DNA of 13,473 bases from Deltaproteobacteria bacterium (GTDB lineage: Bacteria > JAUYMQ01), in assembly GCA_030698575.1 (NCBI GenBank), contig JAUYMQ010000042.1, forward strand, positions 1-13,473, written 5' to 3'. Numbering within the stretch: position 1 is the stretch's first letter; each line of letters starts with the position of its first letter. The translations under genes were made by a program, and so were the position numbers. Shown one piece after another: positions 6,265 to 12,480 of the stretch. The notes under the pieces were generated by a model. That model saw nothing but the letters and a program-made list of their open reading frames with translations, had not been told where the DNA came from and did not search any database.

Positions 6265-7982
6265 ACCGGAGGCGCCTGGCGCCCGGCGGATTCGTTCAGA
6301 AGCCTTTCCAGCTCATCCGGCGACTTCGGCTGGCTGAAAGCATAGCCCTGAAATCTGTCGCAGCCGTGCGTTCGAAGAAATTTGATCTGTTGTTCCGACT
6401 CGACTCCCTCAGCGACGGTTTCCAATCCCAGGTTCCGGCCCATGGCGATGATCGACTTGACGATGGCCGCGCTCCTGCCGTCGGCCTCGAGTTCGTCGAT
6501 GAACGACTTGTCGATCTTCAGAGAGTCGACGGGAAAGCATCTGAGATACTGAAAAGAAGACTGGCCGGCTCCGAAATCATCGATCGCGATTCTCACCCCA
6601 TGCTCCTTCAAGGCGCGCAGGGTGCTCACCCCGGCCTCTCCTACATTCGCGATATCCGCTTCCGTGAGTTCCAGCTCGAGATCCGCCGGCGGGAGCCCGC
6701 CTCGCTCCAGGGCTGACAGCACGCTCCCGTAGAAGCTTTCGTCCTGAAGCTGGCGCGCCGTGATCCTCACCGACATGCGCAGGGGCGGAAGTCCCTGCTC
6801 CCTCCACCCCCTTGCCTGGTCGCACACCGCCTGCAGGACCCAGTCGCCGATGGAAACGATCAGGCCAGTCTCCTCCGCGACCGGAACAAAGTCGGCCTGG
6901 GGGATCAGCCCCCGGGTTGGATGCTCCCACCGCAGAAGCGCCTTCAAGCCTGCCAGTCTCCCGTCCGCGAGATGCGCCTGCGGCTGATAGTACAGCCGCA
7001 GTTGACCCCGCTCCCGGGCGTAGGGCAGCGCGTTCCGGATCGCCAGCTTGTCGGCCGCTTTCACGTTCATTGTCGGCGTGTAATAACAGACGCTGCTCCT
7101 GCCGGTCTGCTTCGCCCGGTACATCGCCGTGTCGGCGTTCTTCAGCAGCGTTTCGACGTCGTCGCCGTCCTGCGGGTAGATGCACGCGCCAATGCTCGCG
7201 GAGATGAACAGTTCCTGCTCCTCGAGAATGCAAGGCAGCTCGAGCGCCTTGAGAATCCTGTCGGCCACGATGCCGACGTCCTCGCTAGTCTTCACCTCGG
7301 GGAGCAGAACCGCGAACTCGTCCCCTCCCATGCGGGCCAGGCTGTCGCTCGACCGGAGCACCTCTTTGAGCCGCGCCGCCACAGCCTCGAGAAGTTGATC
7401 CCCCATCGAATGGCCGAGCGAATCATTGATCAACTTGAAGTGATCCAGATCGAAGAACAACACCCCTAGAATTCGATCGTAACGCCTGGCGAGGGCCAGC
7501 GTCTGATTGATCCGATCGTAGAACAGGGCCCGGTTGGGCAGATCGGTGAGCGCATCGTAGTAGGCCAGGCGGCGAACCCGCGACTCAAGGCGCTCGCGTT
7601 CGATCGCATGCCGGATGGATCGGATGAGCAGATCTCCGGTCACCTGGCTCTTGATCAGGTAATCCTGCGCCCCGTGCCTGAGGGACTTGATTGCAGCCGC
7701 CTCATCCTGGAGCGCCGTCAGGATAACGATCGGAATGTCCCGGGCACAGTTGCGCATGCAGCTCACGACGGCCATGCCCTGGGCATCCGGGAGGGTCAGA
7801 TCGAGGAGAATGAGATCCGTTTCGGCGTGCTCGAGGTGCTTCTCGGCGTCGGCGAGACGCTCGACATGCGTGACGTCGAATCCCGGTGGATCGGCCTGGG
7901 CGAGAAGGTCCGTCGCCATGGCCGCATGAAGGCGGTTGTCCTCGACCAGCAGGATGTGAAGAGACTCGTTCGCCACGGGCAT
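6255..7982 (-). CDS. REC-GGDEF-EAL response regulator, degenerate EAL
   Basis: 575 aa. Residues ~7-125 form a receiver domain with an acidic pocket after LLVEDN, the phosphoacceptor D61 (ILLDLTLPD), the TA of VILTA, and the conserved Lys in YLIKS. GGDEF spans ~140-300 with the intact motif at 219-223 and an RSSD inhibitory site five residues before it. FKLINDSLGHSMGD is canonical. EAL spans ~320-565, but the EAL motif reads KAL (K347), and the conserved metal-binding Asn (xVNxS) is Arg406 (SVRIT). DDFG, LKID, AEGVE and QGY are retained. Prediction: a phosphorylation-controlled diguanylate cyclase with no phosphodiesterase activity, whose EAL may bind c-di-GMP weakly or act as a scaffold. The start is ATG 7982 with a G-rich but weak ribosome site. 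GTG 7976 is possible. No cognate histidine kinase is nearby. A sigma-28-like promoter lies 46 nt upstream. Confidence 0.95.
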   Translation of the reverse strand: MPVANESLHILLVEDNRLHAAMATDLLAQADPPGFDVTHVERLADAEKHLEHAETDLILLDLTLPDAQGMAVVSCMRNCARDIPIVILTALQDEAAAIKSLRHGAQDYLIKSQVTGDLLIRSIRHAIERERLESRVRRLAYYDALTDLPNRALFYDRINQTLALARRYDRILGVLFFDLDHFKLINDSLGHSMGDQLLEAVAARLKEVLRSSDSLARMGGDEFAVLLPEVKTSEDVGIVADRILKALELPCILEEQELFISASIGACIYPQDGDDVETLLKNADTAMYRAKQTGRSSVCYYTPTMNVKAADKLAIRNALPYARERGQLRLYYQPQAHLADGRLAGLKALLRWEHPTRGLIPQADFVPVAEETGLIVSIGDWVLQAVCDQARGWREQGLPPLRMSVRITARQLQDESFYGSVLSALERGGLPPADLELELTEADIANVGEAGVSTLRALKEHGVRIAIDDFGAGQSSFQYLRCFPVDSLKIDKSFIDELEADGRSAAIVKSIIAMGRNLGLETVAEGVESEQQIKFLRTHGCDRFQGYAFSQPKSPDELERLLNESAGRQAPPVHR

Positions 7983-8027
7983 GCCCCCCGATTCGCCGCC
8001 ACGGGGCGCGAATGCTTCTACCCAATC

Positions 8028-8055
8028 AAATCGGGAGGATTCAATCCGGGCTTTA
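8028..8055 (-). promoter_or_regulatory. Sigma-28/FliA (sigma-D) type promoter candidate for the response regulator
   Basis: On the minus strand TAAAGCCC (8055-8048) and CCCGATTT (8035-8028) are separated by 12 nt. This gives TAAA-N16-CCCGATTT, against the FliA consensus TAAAGTTT-N11-GCCGATAA and the Bacillus sigma-D form TAAA-N14-16-CCGATAT. It lies in the 115 nt gap before the REC-GGDEF-EAL gene, 46 nt from its start codon. Motility-class control of a c-di-GMP enzyme is biologically sensible, but the match is by eye only. Confidence 0.4.
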
Positions 8056-8078
8056 CAGGCTTCGAGGGGAACTTTCGG

Positions 8079-8098
8079 GCAAGCCTATAAGTGCTTGC
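8079..8098 (-). terminator. Small hairpin at the end of the five-gene operon
   Basis: GCAAGC and GCTTGC form a perfect 6-bp inverted repeat around an 8-nt loop, touching the stop codon of the acyl-CoA dehydrogenase gene. There is no U-tract on either strand, so it is not a canonical intrinsic terminator. It may stabilise the mRNA 3' end or be chance. Confidence 0.25.
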
Positions 8099-9324
8099 TA
8101 TGCATGACGATTGTCTGACAGCCAGGGCTGCTCCATTTGAATCTTGGCGATCACGTTCAGGTGTACCTCGTCGGGGCCGTCACCCAGGCGAAGCGCCCTC
8201 ATTCCGGCGTAAATCGCCGCAAGCGGAAAGTCCTGTGAGAGCCCCGCAGCCCCATGAATCTGGATTGCCCGGTCGAGCACGCGCATCGCCATGTTCGGCG
8301 CGACGACCTTGATCTGCGCGATCTCGGACCGCGCCACCTTGTTCCCCGCCTTGTCCATTACGTCCGCGGCCTTGAGCGTCAGCAAGCGCGCCTGATCGAT
8401 CTCGATGCGCGACCACGCGATGTAGTGCCGGATGACGCCCTGGTCGGCCAGCCGCTTGTGGAACGCCTTGCGTGAGAGTGCGCGAGCGACCATCAGTTCG
8501 AGCGCCCTCTCGGCCATGCCAATCGACCGCATGCAGTGGTGGATGCGGCCGGGGCCGAGCCGGCCCTGCGCGATCTCGAACCCCCTCCCCTCACCCAGGA
8601 TGAGATTCGAGGCAGGTACCCGCACGTTGTCAAAGAAGATCTCGAACTGGCCGCTCGGCGCCGAGTCGTAGCCGAAGACCTGCATGGGCCGGCCGATCCG
8701 GACGCCCGGCGTGTCCATCGGAACCAGGATCATGGAGTGCTGCTGGTGAGGCGGGTTCCCGGGGTCGGACCGGCCCATGAAAATCATGACCTTGCAGCGC
8801 GGATCGCCGGCCCCCGAGATGTACCACTTCTCGCCGTTGATGACGTACTCGTCTCCCTCCCGCACGATACGCGCGTCGATGTTGGTTGCGTCCGACGACG
8901 CAACCGCCGGCTCCGTCATCGCGAAGGCCGAGCGGATCTCTCCTCGCAGAAGCGGCATCAACCAGCGCTCCTTCTGCTCCGCCGTCCCGTAGCGGATCAG
9001 GACCTCCATGTTCCCGGTGTCCGGGAAGCTGCAGTTGAACAACTCCGGGCCGACGAGCGAACGCCCCATGATCTCGCAGAGCGGTGAGTACTCCAGGTTC
9101 GTGAGGCCCGCGCCCAGATCCGACTCCGGCAGGAAGAGGTTCCATAGCCCCTCAGCGCGCGCCTTCGACTTCAGCTCCTCGACAATGGGAGGAACGATCC
9201 AGCGCGACGGGGCCTTCTCGCTGAATTCGTGGATGGCGCGCTCATTGGGATAGACGTGCTCGTCCATGAAGGCGATGAGCCGCCGTCTGAGTTCGTTCAC
9301 CTTCGGTGTGTAATCGAAATCCAT
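8098..9324 (-). CDS. Acyl-CoA dehydrogenase, ACAD10/11 / LvaC-like
   Basis: 408 aa FAD-dependent acyl-CoA dehydrogenase. The N-terminal helical domain spans ~1-130. The flavin/substrate signature AMTEP (135-139) is followed by VASSDATN (141-148), which is characteristic of the ACAD10/ACAD11/LvaC branch, not medium- or short-chain enzymes. The C-terminal helical domain includes [17 protein letters not shown] and [14 protein letters not shown]. The usual catalytic Glu of YEGT-type motifs is replaced by Asp in GDGPDEVH (D382), also typical of this branch. The predicted reaction is conversion of 4-phospho-acyl-CoA, made by the neighbouring kinase, to an enoyl-CoA for beta-oxidation, as shown for Pseudomonas LvaC and mammalian ACAD11. 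A clear ribosome site (GGGAGAG) precedes the ATG. It is the last gene of the operon, 36 nt after the DUF6285 gene. The exact substrate chain length cannot be read from sequence. Confidence 0.92.
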   Translation of the reverse strand: MDFDYTPKVNELRRRLIAFMDEHVYPNERAIHEFSEKAPSRWIVPPIVEELKSKARAEGLWNLFLPESDLGAGLTNLEYSPLCEIMGRSLVGPELFNCSFPDTGNMEVLIRYGTAEQKERWLMPLLRGEIRSAFAMTEPAVASSDATNIDARIVREGDEYVINGEKWYISGAGDPRCKVMIFMGRSDPGNPPHQQHSMILVPMDTPGVRIGRPMQVFGYDSAPSGQFEIFFDNVRVPASNLILGEGRGFEIAQGRLGPGRIHHCMRSIGMAERALELMVARALSRKAFHKRLADQGVIRHYIAWSRIEIDQARLLTLKAADVMDKAGNKVARSEIAQIKVVAPNMAMRVLDRAIQIHGAAGLSQDFPLAAIYAGMRALRLGDGPDEVHLNVIAKIQMEQPWLSDNRHA

Positions 9325-9360
9325 GATCTCTCCCGGCCGCTCTTCGGCGGCGACGCGGCG

Positions 9361-9726
9361 CTAGCCATCCTCCAGGTACTTCGGATTCGCGATCCGGATC
9401 TTCCCCTCGGCGGTCTGCCGGAGATGCGCCATGAGTTCATCCCACCGGGAAGCCAGATCCCCTTCGCGGATGAGATCCACCAGCGCGGCCTCGAGATCCT
9501 CCGGCGAACCGTCCCTGCCCAGGAGCCGTTTCATCCGCTCCGTCTCCGCGCCGGACAGGGCGGGGCCGAGATCGAGCTCTCGCCTCGCGATGGTCAGCAG
9601 GTTCACCGCCACGCGGGCCTCGAAGGCCGCATGGCCCGAAAGCGCCGGGAGCGCGCGATCCCGGAGATACTCCTCGACCGCTTCCAGAAGCTCCGCGGCG
9701 TCGGGCCTGTCGATTGCCATCGCCAT
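9361..9726 (-). CDS. DUF6285 protein, LvaB-like partner of the 4-hydroxyacyl-CoA kinase
   Basis: 121 aa, mostly helical, no membrane segment. The layout matches the DUF6285/LvaB family: an N-terminal PDAAELLEAVEEYLRD helix, LPALSGHAAFEARVAVN, a central ARRELDLGP, and a C-terminal HLRQTAEGKIRIANPKYL ending. In Pseudomonas putida LvaB is a small protein of unknown mechanism that is needed with LvaA for 4-hydroxyvaleryl-CoA phosphorylation. The ATG at 9726 shares its A with the TGA of the kinase gene (TGATG), indicating translational coupling. A second in-frame ATG lies at 9720. The frame is open upstream to 10221, but that portion is antisense or out-of-frame to the kinase and was excluded. The family assignment is from memory of the sequence pattern, strengthened by the kinase-LvaB-dehydrogenase gene order. 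Confidence 0.82.
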   Translation of the reverse strand: MAMAIDRPDAAELLEAVEEYLRDRALPALSGHAAFEARVAVNLLTIARRELDLGPALSGAETERMKRLLGRDGSPEDLEAALVDLIREGDLASRWDELMAHLRQTAEGKIRIANPKYLEDG

Positions 9727-10745
9727 CACCCCAGAAGATGGATCAGATCGAACTCGGTCTCCGCCACGCGCCTGCCTATCGCGGCGGCTTCGACGGACCG
9801 CTGTACGCCATTCAGATGAAGGGCGGCCCGGATTGTGCAGAGCGCGCCCCACTTCACAGTTCCGAGAACCTCCCAGAAGCGAACTGCCTCCGGGTCCACC
9901 GCGCCGCCGCCGGCCGCCTCGTAGGACTTGAAGAGCTCCTCCCGCGTGCCGAAGCCGCCGGCATGGAGCGCGTGGTTTCCGAAGCGCCACGGCTTCAAGC
10001 AGAGGAATCCGAGATCCTCCATGGGATCGCCGAGATGGGCGTATTCCCAGTCGAGGACCGCGCGTAGCCCCTCCGGGCCGACGAGGAAATTCCCGTTCCG
10101 GAAATCGCCGTGAACGAGGCGCGGAGTCTCCGCGGCACCCGGCGCGTGATCGGCGCACCAGCGCAGCGCCAGCTCGAAAACGGGTCGCGGCGCGCCGCCC
10201 AGATCCAGCATGCGCCGGCAAAGGACCAGCTGCGAAGCGACGTCCCGGAGCGGAAGCTGCGGCAGCTTCCCGGGTTCGACCCCGTGGATGCGCGCGGCCA
10301 CAGCGCCGATCGCCGCGGTCATCGTCGATCTCGCCTCCGCGAAAGCCTCATCGCGGAGAAGCTTCCTCGGAAGTCCCTCGCCCTCGATGCGCTCCATCAC
10401 GAAACAGTCGCTCAAACCGGTTGCCGGATCGGGGAGGCACACGGGGCGCGGGACGGGAAGCCCTGCCGCATGGAGCGCCTGGAAGAGCGCGTACTCCGCC
10501 GCGCGATCGTAGTCGTCCGGCTCGCCCATCAGGGCGGCCAGTCCGAGCGCCCGGCCCCCCTCGAAATCCTTCCGGAGGATGAGCGACATCGCACCGCCCC
10601 CGGCTCCTTTCGCATCGAAGGCCCAGGTCTCGCGCGACGCACCACCGGAGAGCCGGACGAGGTTCCCGACGCGAACGCGTCCGCCCAGCTCGTTCGACAG
10701 GGCGGCCTCGAGCTGTCCGGCCAGCGTCTCTATCCTGGCGTCCAT
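9726..10745 (-). CDS. APH-fold phosphotransferase, LvaA-like 4-hydroxyacyl-CoA kinase
   Basis: 339 aa protein of the aminoglycoside phosphotransferase/choline kinase fold. The nucleotide-binding loop LSGGASRETW (32-41) is followed by LILRKDF in the N-lobe. The catalytic loop HGDFRNGN (212-219) gives D214 and N219, and the metal-binding Asp is D232 in VLDWEYAHLGDP. The LSGGxSRETW start and the WEYAHLGDPxEDLG stretch are typical of the phosphotransferase branch fused to acyl-CoA dehydrogenase in ACAD10/11 and of LvaA, rather than antibiotic-resistance enzymes. Predicted role: ATP-dependent phosphorylation of the 4-hydroxyl of a 4-hydroxyacyl-CoA. It lies 26 nt after the BtrH-like gene, overlaps the LvaB-like start by one base, and sits two genes before the matching dehydrogenase. 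The ribosome site is weak (AGAG), consistent with reinitiation. An antibiotic-resistance role is unlikely in this context. Confidence 0.88.
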   Translation of the reverse strand: MDARIETLAGQLEAALSNELGGRVRVGNLVRLSGGASRETWAFDAKGAGGGAMSLILRKDFEGGRALGLAALMGEPDDYDRAAEYALFQALHAAGLPVPRPVCLPDPATGLSDCFVMERIEGEGLPRKLLRDEAFAEARSTMTAAIGAVAARIHGVEPGKLPQLPLRDVASQLVLCRRMLDLGGAPRPVFELALRWCADHAPGAAETPRLVHGDFRNGNFLVGPEGLRAVLDWEYAHLGDPMEDLGFLCLKPWRFGNHALHAGGFGTREELFKSYEAAGGGAVDPEAVRFWEVLGTVKWGALCTIRAALHLNGVQRSVEAAAIGRRVAETEFDLIHLLG

Positions 10746-10771
10746 TGTGATTCTCTGGATAAGAGTGGAAG

Positions 10772-11806
10772 TCAGCGCGAAAGCTCATCGAACAGGGCCG
10801 ATTCGAGCCCGTGAATCTCCGAAGCCTTCAGCGCCGCGCGCTTCCAGAGTGTCTCGTCCTCCGGGGCCTTTGAGGCCATCTTCAGAATCCCGGAGAGGTC
10901 GGTCCAACCGGCCGCCGATCGCGCGGCCAGGTCGGCGCAGCCGGCCGGCGCCCGATCGGGAACGAGCCCGTGGGCCCAGCGAAGGAAGGCGGCGAACATG
11001 CGCCTGAAGTTTCCTCCACCGGTTCCGAATTCCTCGAAGGTCTGTGACGCGTAGAAAGCCAGGAAACGCGGATCGGCGTGCTTGCTCCAGAGGGAGACCT
11101 CGGCGGCGAACCGCGCGAGCCCCTCGAGTCCGGTGGAAATCTCGAGGGCGCCGGCGCCCGGGGCGGCTTTCAGGAGATCGGCCTGCGATCGGTCACCCCC
11201 CGTCATCCGCGCGACGCTCCTGTCGATCGCAAGCCCGCAGGCCTCTTCCAGGGAGTGCTTGCGCTCACGCCCGTGAAACTTTCCCCAGAGATTAAGAACC
11301 GACATGCCCGCCGGGGAGTTCCGGCTTCGCGCGAGCGCATCGTAGGAGCAGGGCTGGGGATCCGGGTCGACCCGGTCGGCCACGTAAGCAAGTCGCTTCT
11401 CATCGTCGAAGCCCAGGAGCACGAACCGGTGGCCCGGGAAATGAACCTTGAAATGCCTGTAATCGAGATAGAAGATGTCGCCACAGAGCATGGTCGGATG
11501 CCCCTCCACGACTTCCCGCCGCACGTCCTCCCAGGCCGTCCCGTCATCGGGGTCCACGGTTTCACGATAGTCGATGCCGAGCGCGGACCCGACGTCCGCC
11601 TCCATCGTCACACTCCGGCCGAACACGATGACGGGCGGTTCGAAGCCCGGGTTCGCGAGATAGATACAGTCGATTCCCGATCCGAGTCCGAAGACGACTT
11701 CTTCCTCCAGATCAAGTTCGCAGTAGTGATGCAGGAGATTTCTCATGGCACCACTGCCGCAATGCCGGCCGGGAAGATTACGATAGCCGGGAATCATTTC
11801 TCTCAT
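10772..11806 (-). CDS. BtrH_N / DUF4872 protein, putative papain-like acyltransferase or amidase
   Basis: 344 aa. The N-terminus matches the BtrH N-terminal family: GRHCGSGAMRNLLHH (13-27), then FGLGSGIDCIYL. BtrH, of butirosin biosynthesis, transfers an acyl group from a carrier protein to an aminoglycoside amine. The spacing C16, then GHRFVLLGFDD (H126), then VADR (D144) matches a C39/papain-like Cys-His-Asp triad. The C-terminal ~150 residues are helical, as expected for DUF4872. No signal peptide is visible, so action is probably cytosolic. A good ribosome site (AGAAGGA, 6 nt spacing) supports ATG 11806; Met4 is an alternative. It lies 31 nt after the membrane-protein gene and 26 nt before the LvaA-like kinase. 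A role acylating or deacylating the operon's substrate is an inference. No aminoglycoside biosynthesis genes are seen. Confidence 0.82.
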   Translation of the reverse strand: MREMIPGYRNLPGRHCGSGAMRNLLHHYCELDLEEEVVFGLGSGIDCIYLANPGFEPPVIVFGRSVTMEADVGSALGIDYRETVDPDDGTAWEDVRREVVEGHPTMLCGDIFYLDYRHFKVHFPGHRFVLLGFDDEKRLAYVADRVDPDPQPCSYDALARSRNSPAGMSVLNLWGKFHGRERKHSLEEACGLAIDRSVARMTGGDRSQADLLKAAPGAGALEISTGLEGLARFAAEVSLWSKHADPRFLAFYASQTFEEFGTGGGNFRRMFAAFLRWAHGLVPDRAPAGCADLAARSAAGWTDLSGILKMASKAPEDETLWKRAALKASEIHGLESALFDELSR

Positions 11807-11837
11807 GCGAATTCCTTCTCGGCGCCAGTGGACGTTC

Positions 11838-12275
11838 TCAGCGGATCAGCGGCCGCCGCTGCCGCCAGGCAAGAATGATGACGACGGGACCGAGCGTCAG
11901 GACGAGGCTGACGATGCAGAGCTCGATCGTCGATTCGGGGGTCAGATTCTCGAAGATACCCTGCTCGAGATCATAGAGCAGGTCCATGAGGCCCAGAAAT
12001 ATCGCGGCGCTCCCCGCCAGCAACATGAAAAGCACTCCCCAGTCGCGCATCCTGTAGAGGCCGATGGCGCCGAGGAGGGCGCAGAGCGCGAGCCACAGAT
12101 CGGCCAGCGGGAAGGCTTCCTCGAAGGTCACGTAGGCCAGGTAGCCGGCGTCGTCGGGGGTCATCGATTGCACGAGCTCGGGCGCCCCGAACCAGGCCGC
12201 CCAGTAGAGCGTGACGCCCAGCGCCGAAACGATTCCGAGTCCCATGAGCACGTTCACGGCAAGGGGTCGCTTCAT
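11838..12275 (-). CDS. Small four-helix membrane protein of unknown function
   Basis: 145 aa with four predicted transmembrane segments at about 7-28, 57-74, 79-99 and 117-137, and a positively charged C-terminal tail (WRQRRPLIR) suggesting a cytoplasmic C-terminus. The first loop is acidic (TPDDAGYLAY, FEEAFPLAD), as is the third (LYDLEQGIFENLTPES). I do not recognise the family. The start at 12275 is chosen because GGAGG lies 9 nt upstream and the hydrophobic protein begins there; the ~98 upstream in-frame codons look like non-coding translation. It is the first gene of the probable operon with the BtrH-like protein and the LvaABC-like module. It could be a transporter accessory or a membrane anchor; nothing in the sequence decides. 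Confidence 0.72.
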   Translation of the reverse strand: MKRPLAVNVLMGLGIVSALGVTLYWAAWFGAPELVQSMTPDDAGYLAYVTFEEAFPLADLWLALCALLGAIGLYRMRDWGVLFMLLAGSAAIFLGLMDLLYDLEQGIFENLTPESTIELCIVSLVLTLGPVVIILAWRQRRPLIR

Positions 12276-12480
12276 GTCAGCGCGCCTCCAGGATGGCGAG
12301 GGTCCGATTGATGCTTGATCAAGCCCGGGTCGTCGGTCAAGGCGACGAGCCGCAGGGCGGAAGCGGCTGCCGCAAAATCTGCGTCGACCCGACAGGCGGC
12401 GGCGAACGAAACACGCATCGGCTCGCCCGGCGCTTCGGGATGCGTTAACCTCTCCGTTCCACGCGCCAAGGAGCCAAGCC
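12276..12480. promoter_or_regulatory. Divergent intergenic region with a 12-bp palindrome
   Basis: This 205 nt region separates the five-gene minus-strand operon from the plus-strand sulfotransferase and must hold promoters for both. It contains a perfect palindrome, GCTTGATCAAGC, at 12313-12324. On the minus strand TTGACC (12340-12335) resembles a -35 box but has no good -10 at normal spacing. The palindrome lies just downstream of it, where a repressor site could sit. A 65-codon TTG-start minus-strand frame (12469-12272) overlaps the membrane-protein start as ATGA, but I do not accept it as a gene. AAGGAG at 12468-12473 serves the sulfotransferase. Confidence 0.35.

Noticed and set aside
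9727-10221. Upstream extension of the LvaB-like frame to a 286-codon protein
   Set aside because: It overlaps the kinase gene fully in another frame and is Arg-rich low-complexity. The TGATG junction gives a natural start.
9726-10745. Reading the kinase as an aminoglycoside resistance gene
   Set aside because: It has the APH fold, but its motifs and its LvaB-like and ACAD neighbours point to 4-hydroxyacyl-CoA metabolism. A BtrH-like gene next door is not enough to claim aminoglycoside chemistry.
12272-12469. 65-codon minus-strand frame with TTG start ending in an ATGA overlap with the membrane-protein gene
   Set aside because: The overlap is suggestive of coupling, but the start is TTG without a ribosome site, third-position GC is lower than in neighbours, it would overlap the sulfotransferase ribosome site, and the product resembles nothing known. 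Kept as a possibility only.
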